Of a stretch of 64,000 bases of DNA, positions 41,388 through 54,850 are shown piece after piece. Below the pieces are notes generated by a model. That model did not search any database, was not told the DNA's origin, and saw only the letters and a list, made by a program, of their open reading frames with translations. The stretch covers positions 6,607,992 through 6,671,991 of the forward strand of contig OY821746.1 in assembly GCA_963682055.1 (NCBI GenBank). Reading direction: 5' to 3'. The number at the start of each line of letters is the position of its first letter. The first letter of the stretch is position 1. This stretch comes from Primula veris (lineage: Eukaryota > Streptophyta > Magnoliopsida > Ericales > Primulaceae). The position numbers were made by a program, and so were the translations under genes.

Positions 41388-43211
41388 ACAATTTTTTTTT
41401 AAAGACGCTCTTGCCAAAGAAAGAGCCTAAGACAATATACAGATAAGTTGCCTAAACTAGCCTCATTTTGTTACTACTTACGCTTTCGATGTCCATTGAA
41501 TTTACCATTAAGGTTTGTTTTTTTGAATTTTTGCCCCACTCTTTTGTTTTACGCTTTAATTGACCAATTTAAAAACCAATTATATAGAGGATTTTCTTAG
41601 ATTATTTACTAAATTCATCGTTCTACAACCCCCACAAAGATGAGGTTACTCTCTTTTGTTTGAGTTTTACGAGAGAATTACAAGCATAAGAACAAGAAAT
41701 ATAAATGATGTTGTTTTATGAAAATATAAATAAAATAATGGGCAAATTGAAATGACTACAAAAGAATAAGGCCAAACGGAATAAATCTGTTTTTGTTTTT
41801 TGAAGTAAGGCATCATTGTTCTAGTATGTAATTGAAGTTTCTTTTTCTAATTAAAATTTATTTTTTAGAACATTGCGTTGTAGAAGTCAGTTTTTTTTTT
41901 TTTTTTTTAAATGAATCGGAGTACAAAAGTGACTGTAACTCATCCGACAAAACCGAAAAGCGACTATAGATAGATCCTAGTCTTGCAAACTTGACTAGAC
42001 AATTTTCCGACTTATTTAATGAGCGATTCACCCGACAGAATTCCCAGTCATAGAAGTCGGTCTGAACACAAATAATATTACATAAGTACTAATATTTGTG
42101 TTTTCACTCAAGTTTCAAGAGAAGGCACGTAATTTTTCTCTTTCATTGTACTACGGTCCAAATTTACTGAATCCAAATTGACTTTTAATTGGACCCAAAT
42201 GGTCATAATAGAAAACTAAATATTTATTTTGAATTACGAGGGCCATTACTAATATGTTATAGTTACGGAATAAATCTGTGTGAAGCAGATCTGGGCTTTG
42301 ATCCATTTTCGTTAACCCAGAATAGACCTTGGCCTTATATAACCTGTCCTAGTAAAACATGAGAAAGCCTAGTTAAAACATTGCTTTGGGTAATTGAACT
42401 ACATTATCATTAATGACCCCTAAAAAAACAACATAATCATTTCAAAAAAGTAAAAAAAACAAACTACATTGAATCATTGATACTAATGTAACGTAAATTT
42501 AAACATGCATCTTAAAGGGTTCAGTACTTAATCACTTATGTTTATGACGGAATCACGGAATCGATATCGATCTATTTGAAGCAAACCCCGGCCGAAATCT
42601 AACCATCTGGTCATTTGTCAAGACTCAAGACTGAACTACACCAACTAACTTTGAAAACACAAACAAGACTAGGCAGAGCAGAATGCACGAACTCGGTTAG
42701 ATTTTAATCTAAGGCCGAGAAATCAACCTCGGGTTTTAAAGCTCATTCTGGATTTCCTTAACCCCATCCCATGTTAGGAAGAAAACTTTTGCTAAACATG
42801 TTATTTTTGTGCACTGTTAAACATAATATTTATTTTTATAGGGTCCCTTAAAAGAAGGCTAATTTGTCCACAACTTTACTCCACCTTTTCCCTTTGCTTT
42901 ATAAGATTCTAAACGCTTTAGTGGGAATGGAAGAATTTAAAGGAGACAAATTGCCTTTAACCAGCCTAAAAATTCTCAAAAGCTTTAAATCAACTATTAT
43001 ATAAATTTAAAAAAGAGGAAGCTTCAATTATTTAATCCTCCAAGATAATTTATAAACTAAGCAACCTCAACTTTGTCACTATCAATTTTCAAGTCTAGAG
43101 CTGTGTATATTTTTCATAAGGACAGAAAAGAGCAACAAGTGATGCCTTCATTCTTGATTGTGAAACTCAGAAATTAGATAAAGAATCTTAGTAAGATTTA
43201 AGAAGATACTC

Positions 43212-43370
43212 ATGAACTTCTTATTGAGAATACTAATACACTTTCTAGACAAATGTCGTTTTCATTCCACCGAAAGAAGAAACATCAATGCTCTTTTCAA
43301 TACTCTCTCGTTTGATACGTTACAAAAGGAAACAAAACGTTTTCCAAAACTTCCAACCCTCAACCGTTGA
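43212..43370 (+). other. Possible upstream ORF in the TRN1 leader
   Basis: ATG 43212 opens a 52-codon frame that ends with TGA at 43368-43370, 22 bases before the preferred TRN1 ATG and in a different frame. If transcription starts upstream of 43212, it could reduce TRN1 translation. The peptide has no recognisable motif and the transcription start is unknown. Confidence 0.35.
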
Positions 43371-43392
43371 TGAAAATACTATCACCAATTCG

Positions 43393-46300
43393 ATGTCGAG
43401 AAACGAAACCTTTAGAGACCTACAATGGCTTACACAAGCAATTGCAGCCGGTTCCTTCGACTTCCACATCATCTCCTTTTTCCTTTCTCAGCCAACCTCA
43501 AACTGCCACCAAATGGAAAATTCCATCAAAATAAACATATCCAAAGAAAACAACTATCAGTTTTCTCTCTTACTTATAGCCTTAGAAACATCCGAAATAT
43601 CCATATCATCACTGCAAAATATCGCCTTCCATCAAGTTACCTGGGAACTAGAACACATTCAGAATCTCGGGATTTTACTTGAAAATGGCAAAAACCTCAC
43701 GCAGATTCTGTTTCAGAGAAACAGATTTAGCGCAGAATGTCTATCAGTGTTTTCGGAAATGATTAAAAGAAATGTATTTTTGAAGCAAATTATGTTTTCT
43801 GAATCGGGTATTGGGCCAATAGGAGCTGAACTAATTGCCTCTGCACTCAAAGTGAATAATAGCATCGAAGAGTTGCAGATATGGGAGGATTCAATTGGTA
43901 CAAAAGGGGCAGAGGAGTTATCCAAGATGATAGAAATGAATTCGACACTAAAACTGCTAACTATTTTCGATTCTAGTGCCGTAACAGCTACGCCGCTAAT
44001 TTCTGCAGTTTTAGCTAGAAATAGGGACATGGAAGTCCATGTTTGGAGCAAAGGAAAAGGAGAGAGAAGTTCAAAGGTGGTCGAATTTGTACCCGAAAAG
44101 AGGATGTTACGTATATATACACTTGATTTGGCAGGTGCTTGCAGGATAGTTTGTGCTCTTGGGTTGAATTCAACTGTAAAAACACTCGATATGACGGGAG
44201 TAAAACTAAAATCACGGTGGGCAAAGGAGTTCCGATGGATTTTGGAGCAGAATCAAACGCTAAAAGAGGTGAATTTGTCGAAAACTTGTCTAAAAGATAA
44301 AGGGATAGTGTATGTTTCGGCTGGGCTATTTAAAAATCAGAAATTAGAAACCTTGTACCTTGACGGGAACTGGTTTAATAGTGTTGGAGTGGAGCATTTA
44401 CTCACCCCATTGAGTAGATTCTCTTCTTTGCAAATTCAGGCAAACAGGACACTAAAATCACTTACATTCGGAGGAGGAAAAACGAAAATACGTAAAGATG
44501 GTCGTGCAGCTATCGTGCAGATGCTAACGACCAATGAAACGTTGGAACGACTAGGAATATATGACGATGAGAGTTTAATACCTGATGATATTGTCAAAAT
44601 ATTCAAAAGTTTGGAGAAAAATGTCAGTTTAAGGTTCTTATCTTTACAAGGGTGCAAAGGGGTAAAAGGTGAGTTTGTCTTGCAAGCGATAATGGACATT
44701 TTACAGGTGAATCCTTGGCTCGAGGGCCTTGATCTTGCACGAACACCATTAGAAATTGCGGGTAAAACGGAGGAAGTTTATCAGAAATTGGGGCAAAATG
44801 GGAATGTGGAAATAAATACAGAAACAGAAATTGATTTACTTGAGGACATGCAGATGGTGGTACCAAAGAGCTGCCGGGTCTTTTTATGTGGGCAAGAAAA
44901 TGCTGGTAAGTTTCAATCTATATGCATAAGATAAAATAAAATAAAAGTACTATCTTAGAGGACTTTTACCCAAAACCATAATCGGCCTCTAATTTTGTCA
45001 TTTAACTATTATTTAGCTGCAGATTTTAAGCAAATAAGCTGGATGTTTGAGCTTATTCAGCTTAAATTCTTAATGCACAATAACCAGATGAAAGAATTTA
45101 AGCTAATCAACCGAATGCCGTCCTATCTTTAAGCAAGAATATGAAAGGATGTTAATGCTAAAAGCAACGAGGCCATTTAAAACCCAAGCCTTACAGTTTT
45201 CAGTATATTTGGTTCTCTAAGTTTAAATAGACAGCAATAAGCAAAAAAAGGACACGAGGAGTTAAATGTTTAAAGAGCTAAATATGTAGAATTATTTACC
45301 CTCTCTATTTCATGCAGGAAAATCTACATTATGCAATTCCATATCACAAAACTTTTCTCCGTCGAAACAACCCTACATAGAACACGTAAAAACATTAGTA
45401 GCCCCAATTGAACAGGCTATCAGAGCATCAGGAATGAAAATAAAAACATTAAAAGACGAAGACACGAAGATTTCAATATGGAACTTTGCTGGTCAACACG
45501 AATTCTACTCGTTACACGATCTTATGTTTCCAGGACATGGAAGTGCATCTATTTTTATAATAATATCCAATTTATTTAGAAACCCGAGCAACAGAGAACT
45601 AAAAAACCCATTGGAGATTGAAGAGGACCTTCAGTATTGGCTTAGATTCATAGTTTCAAATTCGAAAAGAGCACTCCAACAATGTATGCTACCAAATGTT
45701 GCTATAGTTCTCACTCATTATGACAAAATCACTCAAAATTCACCGTCTCAGAATTTTCAAGCAGCGGTAGATTCAATCCAAAGATTGAGAGAGAAATTTT
45801 ATGGCATTGTCGAGTTTTATCCTACAGTTTTTACTGTTGACGCAAGATCATCAGCATCAGTAAATAAACTCACCCATCATATTCGAAAGACTAGCCAAAT
45901 GGTATTAGAAAGGGTCCCTAGAGTGTACCAAATTTGTGTTGACCTGGTACAGATAATATCAGACTGGAGGAGAGAGAATGACAACAAGCCAACGATGAGG
46001 TGGAACGAGTTCTCTGAGCTATGCCAGGTTAGGGTTCCATCTTTGAGAATCCGATCAAGGCACGATAACAAGGAAAAGGTTGAGATGAGAAGAAAAACAA
46101 TAGCAAAATGCCTTCACCAAATAAGCGAGGTGATATATTTCGATGAAATGGGGTTTATAATCCTGGATTATGAATGGTTTTGCGTCGATGTACTTGGTCA
46201 GCTAATAAAATTAGAGGTTAAAAATAAAATCTTGGACAATAACGGATTTGTGAGTAGAAAAGAATTGGAAAAGATGCTAAAAGGGAGTTTGCAGAGCCAG

Positions 46301-48451
46301 GTGTTTGACAATTTGGATTTAAATGATCTTGTTAAAATGATGTTGAAATTGGAATTATGCTACGAACAAGATCCTGAAGACAGAAACTCTCTGTTCTTGG
46401 TTCCTTCTATACTTGAAGAAGGCCGAGGCAGGGTACAGAGATGGCAGTTAACTACACGTGAGTGTGTATACACGGGAAGGCATATGGAGTGCGATGACTC
46501 AAGCCACATGCTTCTCTCACCAGGATTCTTCCCCCGGTTACAGGCAAGATTTATATTTTTATTTGGTTGTGGTACTTTAGGTTTTGCAAAGTTTTTAGAG
46601 ACAATATGAGGAAGACTTATGAATTATGATTGTCAGATTGGTTGGAATTCAATCTATAATTTTCAAAGGTAAAGCAGTATATTTTTTATCCTATTAAGAT
46701 ATGGTATTTTTTCCATATATTTTGATGTTACGTTTTCAATTCATAAAACCAATATGGTAACTAAGCAAAAGCACAGACGTGTAGTTCTGTATTTTAACAG
46801 TCGGGTTGATTGAAAGAACCATTATTGTACAAGTTATAAACTTAATTATAACCTAGAATTGAATATATTCATGAGGCATTTTCATATCACAGAGCATATA
46901 TAGTAGTTTGATCGTGTTGGATAGTTAAGTAGAAGAATATAACATTCATGTTAGGTAACTACACATAAGCCTTGAGACTAAAAACTCACTGTTCTGGATT
47001 TATCTCTGAAAAATAGCATGTTAACATCTTTAACATAATACTGTCCTTGCAACTGATATTTTTCATTTTAATATGCAAATCAGGTACATCTCCATAACAA
47101 AATAATGGGACTAAAGAACCAACACGGAGCAACGTACAGTCTCGAAAAGTACCTCATCTTGATTAATATAAACGGCATTCATGTGAGGGTAGAGCTCGGG
47201 GGACAATTGTGCTACCATATGGACATTTTAGCTTGCTCATCTCATAATCTTACAGAAATTTTAAGGCTCATTAATCAGCTCATAGTACCCGTAATACTAA
47301 GCCTATGCCCCAGCATCACATTAACCGAAAGTATAATAAGACCCGAGTGTGTTAGAATTCTTACACCCCCACGATACAGAAAATCCCAAATCGTATCTCT
47401 TACTAATCTCAAAGAGGCTCTTCTGTCGGTACCTGCAGAAAACATGTACGATTATCAACACACGTGGGGTCCAGTCTCAGACTTGGGAAAACAAATTTTA
47501 AATTCAGGGTTTGATTTGGCTCGAGACCTTTTATCCGATGATGATTTCCGAGAAGTACTTCATCGAAGATATAATGATCTATACAACCTTGCCAATGAAT
47601 TACAAGTCCCACCAGAAAATGACCTGGCTCATGACCAAACAAATAATGAGCATAAAGTTGATCCGACATTTGATGGAATAGCAAAAGGGGTTCAAGAAGT
47701 AATACAAAGACTTAAAATCATCGAACAAGAGATAAGAGACATAAAGCAGGAGATCCAAGGGCTGAGATACTACGAACACAGGCTACTACTCGAGCTTCAC
47801 CGGAAAATGAACTACCTTGTTAACTATAACGTTCAACTCGAAGAAAGAAAAACCCCTAACATGTTTTATTTTGTTAAGACAGAAAATTTCTCAAGGAGAT
47901 TGGTCACAAATATGATATCGGGTATGAACGCGATTAAGCTACACATGCTATGCGAGTATCGACAAGAAATGCACGTGGTTGAGGAACAAATGGGGTGTGA
48001 ACTAATGCAAATAGACAACATGGCAATAAAGTCTTTAGCTCCATATATGAAGAAATTCATGACACTCGTAACATTTGCTCTCAAAATAGGTGCCCATTTA
48101 GCGGCTGGCATGGGGAATATGATACCGAATTTGAGCAGGGAAGTTGCCCAGTTGGTCGACACGTCAGCGATGGTTGGGGCAGGAGGCGCAGTGGCGGCTG
48201 GGGTTGTGGGGGTCGCGGCTATAGGAGGAAGAAATAGATTTACGGGTAAGAGAGATATACAGGAGGATCAAATAGCTGCTCAGCAATGGGTTATCGACTT
48301 TCTGAGGGATCAAAAGTGTTCAAGTGGAAGAGATATAGCCGACAAGTTCGGGTTGTGGCGGGTGAGGTATAGGGATAGTGGTCAAATTGCTTGGATTTGT
48401 AGGAGGCATATGCATACAAGAGCAAACGAAATAATGGAAGTACCAATCTAA
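43393..48451 (+). CDS. TRN1: TORNADO 1 (LRR-Roc protein)
   Basis: Three exons, 43393-44905, 45318-46543 and 47084-48451, encode 1368 residues (Arabidopsis TRN1 about 1380). Order: N-terminus MSRNETFRDLQWL, leucine-rich repeats at about 90-470 (ESGIGPIGAELIASALK, SKTCLKDKGIVYV and others), a Roc GTPase with P-loop GQENAGKST (about 500-508), NFAGQHEF in the DxxG position and LTHYDK in the NKxD position, then a COR-like and TRN1-specific tail ending RRHMHTRANEIMEVPI. TRN1 acts with the tetraspanin TRN2 in leaf symmetry, meristem patterning and auxin-related growth. ATG 43393 is chosen because it aligns with the known TRN1 start; an in-frame ATG at 43288 would add 35 residues with no family support. 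The second intron has a GC donor. Confidence 0.95.
46544..47083 (+). other. GC-AG intron of TRN1
   Basis: The exon ends PRLQ with CAG and the intron begins GCAAGA, the usual consensus for GC-AG introns. It ends AATCAG before GTACATCTCCATAAC (VHLHNKIMGLKNQHG), which restores the conserved TRN1 sequence in phase 0. There is no GT nearby that joins without breaking the conserved protein. Confidence 0.8.
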
Positions 48452-50936
48452 GTTGCTGAAAGTTAATGGTGGTAATTTTTGATCATAATAATGCTTTAAA
48501 TGTAGCATGATATATATGTGTTTATGCTTTGATCATGGATTAAATTACAGTGTCGGGACGAAGGTTTATGCCCTTAATTATACAGTGATAATATAAGGAC
48601 CTTACACCATGCTTGAAATCTAGTGTACATTCTGGGAAGCCTATTTTGGCTTAAAGCCTAAGGATCTTGAAAATTATCTCTAAAGCTATTTTCTTTTTAA
48701 TAAAAGCATTCCTACATTATGAATATCACATTTTCCTTATTGATGAAGATTAGCTTTACTTGGATTAACAAAGGGCTTGTGTAGTTGTACCTTTCAAGCT
48801 CAGCTCACCTTTTTTCATTTAAAAGTTTAGTGCATTTGGTTGCCGAGCCAAATAAGTGAGCTTTTTTTTTTTACTTTCACGAAAAAGCTATAGTTTTAAA
48901 GATGGATGAACCAGTTCTTCTCACCCTGAAGTAAGCCAACTTTTTTTTCCGGTAAGAAAAGTAAGCCAACTTATTTGCTAAAATGATGCAGGCATGTAAA
49001 ACCAAAGTTTGCGCCCACCTTCACACCATCGAAATTCACTGCTATAAAAAAAAAGGATGCAAGTTAGAACGATTAACAAAGCTGATGAAATTAAACAAAC
49101 ATGAAGAGGCCTTCAATGCAATAATCACAAACAAAAAGAGCATGCTAGGATATTTGAATGAAATTTCTCCAAGGCTTGTTGATACATTTACTTTATCGAA
49201 ATTCAAGACAGTCAATAGTTAAACAGTCCGGATAAAATCGGAATGGGCTTGATCTAAAATCGGAATGTTTGTTTTTACCCTTCTCATTCAGTTAGTTTCA
49301 TCAGTCTTGAAATCACAACTAATGTAAAAGTAGTAACAAGTTAATATATCCAAGATCAAAATAGAGGATGGTATAGTTAATACTTAAAAGTGCATAACAA
49401 GACTTCAAGACAAAGTGAGAGTTGACACATTTAAAATTCCTAAATTATGCATGTTACGTAATCAAGGGTTTTCCAGTTTGGTAAGAGAAATATTTCAACA
49501 GTTAAAATTCTATGACCACAATGGCTCCAACCGGATTCAAGGCCAGAATATCAAGAATAAATTCATAGTTTTTTTAATCAAAATTGTAACAGTCGAATGC
49601 ACAGTTGCAGCGACACAATTTGTGATCAAAGTTTATCGGTAATGTGAACGAGGGTTGGAACCCTTCACCGGGAAAATCTCTTGCAATATTTTCTTAAATA
49701 ATGACCAGGCTCGGAATCGGAATGTTGGCTCCTTTTCTACCAATATTAGTATATTACATAGAGAAACAAAACATGACCGTTCCTGTCTTCAAGTTTCTTA
49801 TCACTTTATATATATAGTTAGACCAATTCAAATAAGCAAATCTATGTTTTTTTTTTATGATTATTATTTTTTAAAGAAAAGTGCAAACCGGCCAGTTGAA
49901 TATTTGAGTTTCTCAAGACAACAAACTCAGTGTTACAGCAAAGCAAAACAACAAACCCAAAGTGTTACAGCAAAGGCAAAACAACTTGTCAAACACTACA
50001 GCTCGCACCAAAACTCAACTTTAATACACACGCAAAAAGCTTCGTGTCAACTTGTTACAATTTCAATTGGCTGGCACAATAACTACTCATTCAAAACTTT
50101 CACGTCACCCACTAATTTTATCAGGAATTTATATGGAATTAGACCTTTTTTCTATTTCAAGTAATCATGATCATACTAAAACAGAAAGCACCTCCTGTTG
50201 ATTGGAAAAGCCGTGAAAGATAAGTGATAATAAAGGGACAAAAACTTGGTACAATTATTGACTTGGTAGTATATTGTACACTTGTAGCCGAGTTATGAGA
50301 CTTATCCCCCAAAAATTGCCAGTCGGTGAAAGGATTTTATTTTATCCCACATGCTAGGAAATAAGCTTTGACTCCAAAGAAACAAGAGATTAACATACCA
50401 ATTCAGGAAAAAAAGTATTGAAATAAGACACCTTCTAGGAAAGCTGTTTTTTAACTCCAAAGGAAAATCAAGATAAGCATTTTACCAATATATTGAACGT
50501 AAATTATTTTGATCTGAAACTTGAATTTACACAAAACTACAGACTTTTCCGCTTTGACCAACTTATCTACGTATTCCTATTCGCAGCTTGCAATTGAAAA
50601 AAACCAACCGAATCAAGGAAAAACAAACTAGCCAAGACACATCCTTAATCCAAAACTAGCAAAAGAAGAGGTAAAAACACACACTTGAATGCAAGTAATT
50701 TCTTTTGATACGAAAACTGTATTTACATAGAACTACTCGCCTTTCACTTCGACAGTTTTATTTACGAACACCCTATTTACAGCTTACAATCGCCAACACT
50801 TAACCAAAATCAAGAGGAGAAAAAAACCTTAACCAAAACACATCCTATAACTCCAAAATCATCCCAAGAAGTGTAAAAAAGAACACAAGAAAAGAAAACA
50901 CTAATTCACACCAACACCAAAACTCTAAATCCTGCG
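48452..50936. other. Intergenic region between convergent TRN1 and WNK11
   Basis: 3' untranslated sequence plus AT-rich DNA. Several frames of 60-169 codons occur but show biased low-complexity composition and no family likeness. A short direct repeat (AGTGTTACAGCAAAG) is at about 49930 and 49965. A dispersed fragment with AAGCAAATAAGCTG-like sequence, also found at 34220 and 45018, has a loose relative near 48850-48990. Confidence 0.45.
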
Positions 50937-52498
50937 TCATAAGGACAGCTTGGTGATATCAATTTCGTCGTCATCGAGATAAATCCCATCAAAAAAGGGG
51001 TCTTTAAGTAAATCCACGGCAGAAGGCCTCGCCCTTGGCTCAGCAAGACACTTCTCTATGAAGGCTTTAACCTCAGGGTCGGTAACCTTGTTCAGCGCTT
51101 GTGGCCTGATGCCAGCTGTCACCTTCTTGTATATCTTGGCGACACTGTCGCACTCGCTATACGGAAGATCCAGGGTCACCAACTCAAGAACACACATTCC
51201 AAACGAATATATATCTATCAGCTCCGTATAGTTCTCGTCATAGAGCTCTGGTGCCATGAACTCTGGTGTTCCCAGTATTGAATGTGCCGAGTGGCTCTTG
51301 CCTACTGCTGCGGCTAATCCAAAATCGCCAATTTTCACCTAGTTCAAAAAAATAGAATAATATCTTATTATTCTATTGATTTAAAAGAAGGCTCTTAGGC
51401 ATCCTGTATCCAATCAAATGAAATACATTTAATATAAGAAAATTGAAAAAGAAATAAAGAGGTGCTAGGTATCCAAACATCGTCTCTATTGAATCTTGAT
51501 ATGGAACATAATCAAAATCAGTGATACCAAGTGATGCTATTTCGAATATTATTACGACATAGTTACCAAAAGAAAGTTCAGAATAACATCATCTTGCTTT
51601 CCTAGTTTTCCAATGCAGCGGTATAAGAGACCACTATTTTATAGACTATAGAAGTTATAAATATCCAATTCGACCAACTGCATCTCGGCCTTAGTCAACT
51701 CATTATTACAAACTAAAGTGCTGCTAAGTATCAAACATTGTCACAGTTGATTCTTGATATGGAAGATAATTAAAAGCATATTACTGTCCATAATCTTAAT
51801 ATTCACATCGTTTCACGAAAAGAAAGTTCAAAACAATATCATCTTGCTTTCCTAGTTACTAAATGCAACCTGAACTAAATACCAATATTTTATACTTCCT
51901 ATAACAGATATTGGTATCCAATCCGAACAGCTACATTCTCCACCCTAACGAATTCATTATTAGACCAATAAAAGTTGTTTAAGTGGAGAAAATCCGGTAC
52001 CTGTCCAATATTGCCATTGATGAACACGTTGCTGAGGTTAAGATCCCTATGAATGATACAAGGTTCGTGCATATGCAAGTAATTCAACCCCTTCAATATC
52101 TGCTTAGACCACTTCTTCAAAGCTTTCATCGACACATGCCTATGCTTTTTCCGATACTCCCTCAAGTTTCCAGAAGTGCAAACCTCGGTGATAAAATTCA
52201 GAGTGTTCCTCTCTTCGTCTCTCCACATGCTATACAAGCGGATTATGTTTTTATTTTTCAGGGTTCTTAAAAGGCGGACCTCGGCTTTAAGACGCTCAAT
52301 TGTGGAATAGTCGTCGCAAAATTGACGGAGTTTTACTTGGTTCCATGCTACTTCTATACCCTCTTCTTCGTCGAATGCTCGGTACACTTTTTTCATAGCA
52401 CCTGTGCCTAGAAGCTCGTTGTAGCGTCCGTATCGGCCTGTGGGGTCCACCTCTACAAACGACTCGCGATCTGTGGGGTCGGGATTCATACTTGGCAT
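50937..52498 (-). CDS. WNK11: WNK-type serine/threonine kinase (WNK11-like)
   Basis: Two coding exons, 52498-52001 and 51338-50937, give 299 residues. The kinase has the WNK hallmarks: the subdomain II lysine is replaced (EVAWNQVKL, Asn53) and the catalytic lysine sits in the glycine loop (GTGAMKKVY, Lys36 or Lys37). Also seen are HRDLNLSN (catalytic Asp152), KIGDFGLAA (Asp171; most WNKs have DLG), [11 protein letters not shown] and the WNK-specific [15 protein letters not shown]. There is almost nothing outside the kinase domain, as in short plant WNK8/10/11. Plant WNKs act in osmotic stress, flowering and RGS1 phosphorylation. The start codon follows directly after a splice acceptor (AATTCAG then ATG), implying a 5'UTR intron. 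WNK11 rather than WNK8/10 is based on similarity and on synteny. Confidence 0.9.
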
Positions 52499-52740
52499 CT
52501 GAATTAAAAAAGGAGAAATCTTTAATTCATATATTTTCCATATTTAGTCCATGATGAAACTGCTTAAGGACGCATCTGAATTAAATCGGAGAAATCTTTA
52601 ATTCATATATTTCAATATTAAGTCAATAATGGGAAACTGCTCAAGGGAAACATCTGAATTAAAAAAAGGTGAGTTTTTTTTTACTTGGTATATTTTTTTA
52701 TATTTAGTAAGTAAGATGGGAAGCTAATTAAGGGAAAAAG
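52496..52740 (-). repeat. Triplicated 3' end of the WNK11 leader intron
   Basis: A unit of 77-78 bp starts at 52496, 52573 and 52651. Each copy carries, on the minus strand, TTAATTCAG followed at once by ATG, i.e. the same splice acceptor and start triplet. Only the copy nearest the gene continues into the kinase frame. The middle copy reads ATG CGT CCT TAA and the far copy opens an 11-codon frame, so use of upstream acceptors would put short upstream frames in the mRNA. Confidence 0.7.
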
Positions 52741-53154
52741 GCAAAGCAAATCATAATTAAATAAAAACTCCTACTTGTTTATAGTTTATTTAGAATATAT
52801 TCTTTTAAATCACAAAATTAAACAAAAAAAACTTACTTGGACAAAAACATATGCATGCACATGGCCTAATTGAATGAAATAATATTTGCTAATATATTGG
52901 TAAAAACATAATTCTAATCAAATTCTCAATAGACATAAAAAATAAACTATAAACAAAAGAATTGCTGATAAATTCAGTAAAAACACAAAACTATAAAAAA
53001 GAATCCTCACAAATCACATGCAGCGCAAATATAATTAAAAAAAATCATCAGAATTATCACTTAAATCATGTTGCATACAACTTAGAATGATGAGTTTACA
53101 CAATAATTGTTCAGGAAAAGATAAAAATAGAATAAATAAAATATAAAAACATAC

Positions 53155-53300
53155 CAGAGATGCGAAGTTCTAGAGAGAGAAAACACCAAATAAGTAGCAA
53201 ACTATTTAGTAATATTTTAATCTCTCAGTAATTTGGCAGCAAAATAGAAGACTTAGAGAGGGAGAGAGAGAGAATAATATTTTAAGTGAAGCTGAGGTTT
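53155..53300 (-). other. Probable 5'UTR exon of WNK11
   Basis: Minus strand shows CATCTCTG followed by GTATGT, a good donor at 53154, preceded by a CT-rich leader-like tract (about 53165-53280). Joining it to the acceptor at 52499 gives a leader without ATG. The upstream limit is a guess. Confidence 0.5.
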
Positions 53301-53631
53301 ATATATAATGGTGTTGGGTTAGGGTTGGTGTTAACTGTGGTTAGTTGTGTTTGTTAACTAGGGTCAGACTCTATGGTCAATGGCCGTTTAAGCTAAGTTA
53401 TACTGTGTTAGATTAATTATTAGGTAAAATAATAATTTCAATACATATTTAGAAAATTATTTATAAAAAAAATTGGACTGTTTTGAATTTTATGAATATT
53501 TTATAAAAAAATTACATATTTTGTGAATTTATTTAAAAATAGGTACATATGTCATTAAAAAATCAAAAACGATATTTAAAAATTAAAAACCAAAATTATA
53601 AAAAAATACATTTTTTATACAAAAAATATGT

Positions 53632-53755
53632 GTGATCCTGTCTAATATTGTTCAATCATGTATGTTTAATCCTATTTGATCATGTTTAATCCTGTTTAAT
53701 CATGTACAATCTTGTATGTCTAATCTTGTTTAATCATATCTAATCATGTTTGATA
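53632..53755 (+). repeat. Minisatellite of about 10-bp units
   Basis: About twelve imperfect copies of a unit like AATCATGTTT / AATCCTGTTT. No function evident. Confidence 0.75.
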
Positions 53756-54099
53756 CTATTTACAATTTTTTTTATTTTTTAACTCTATTTCTCTAATCAA
53801 TTTCTAACTCTATTTCTCTAATTATGTTATACAAAATCGTAGATATTTGGAAAGGGATATACAGATGAAATTCTTGATAATGAAGTAGTTTTCTACTCCA
53901 ACTACAAATATTCAGAAGATAAAACTAGAAAGGTTTGTGTAATTACATAAAAACAAACATGATATTTATTTAGAAAGTTATATGTATTCAGTTGCTACTC
54001 GGTATTGTATCTACTCGTATAAGTTAATTAAGTGTCGTAGCAAATGCAATTGATTGACAATACCAAGTTGATGGTTCTAATTAGATATATTTTACTCTT

Positions 54100-54850
54100 G
54101 GCTCTATTTGTTTTGGGGTAAAATAGGAGCAGACAAACATTATCGAGTAAAATTTATATTTCTGTTGGTTGCTTGGAAAGAAAATAAATATTTTAGGAAA
54201 AGTTTTGCCAGAAATACCGGAAAAAATGAGGAAACGAATCCCCTCGAAAATTCGCCGTAAACATTTTACTTGACGCTTGAAGAGGTATTCCTTTAAAATA
54301 GGTACTATATTTAGCAATTCATAACCTGCATATCTGTCTATTCACCTTTTTTACTACCATATATATAGATCATCTATCTTTTCTATCAGGCTAGAAATTA
54401 ATATCTTTATTAAATTTTACTTTTTCTTATGATAATTTGTTGTATTCATGTCTTCATTATTAATAATTATAAGCTTCTAAAAATAAAGTTATCTAACATA
54501 TTTTCTTAAAGTAGTAGAAATAAGATTATCATATATTCTTTAAAAAAAATTGTAATGTTCGATAACACGGCTGTTAATCAAATTGTCAAAATTTTCTTTT
54601 TGTAATTTTCATAACGTTGTTTGCCGTTAATGTTTATTTAAATTAATTTATACATGTCTTTTAGTCAAACTTACAGTTTTTTTTTTTAAAATGTCATAAA
54701 TAAAAGTTTATACAATTTTTTTACGTGGAAGATTTAGTATTTACCAAACGTCTGGAAAGTGAATGGAAACAAATAAATCCCCAGCAAAACATTTCCAAGG
54801 AAATTCTTTCCTCCGGAAAGTATTTTACGGTGAAACAAACAGAGCTATAA
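54100..54850. repeat. Decayed DNA transposon-like element with inverted ends
   Basis: Left GGCTCTATTTGTTTTGGGG and right (complement) AGCTCTGTTTGTTTCACCG, each followed by TAAAAT, are similar inverted termini about 740 bp apart. The interior is AT-rich and non-coding. Superfamily and target duplication are not clear. Confidence 0.35.

Larger units (their letters stand above)
40741..43392. other. Intergenic region, kinesin to TRN1 (divergent promoters)
   Basis: AT-rich, with one large foldback (41050-41387), a poly-T tract of about 18 near 41890-41908, and the TRN1 leader region to the right. No exon supported. Confidence 0.5.

Noticed and set aside
43288..43392. 35-residue N-terminal extension of TRN1
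   Set aside because: No likeness to known TRN1 starts; MSRNETFRDLQWL aligns with the family start.
49655..50164. 169-codon open frame after TRN1
   Set aside because: Low-complexity Q/K/S/T-rich translation, poly-T interruption, no homologue recognised, lies between convergent 3' ends.
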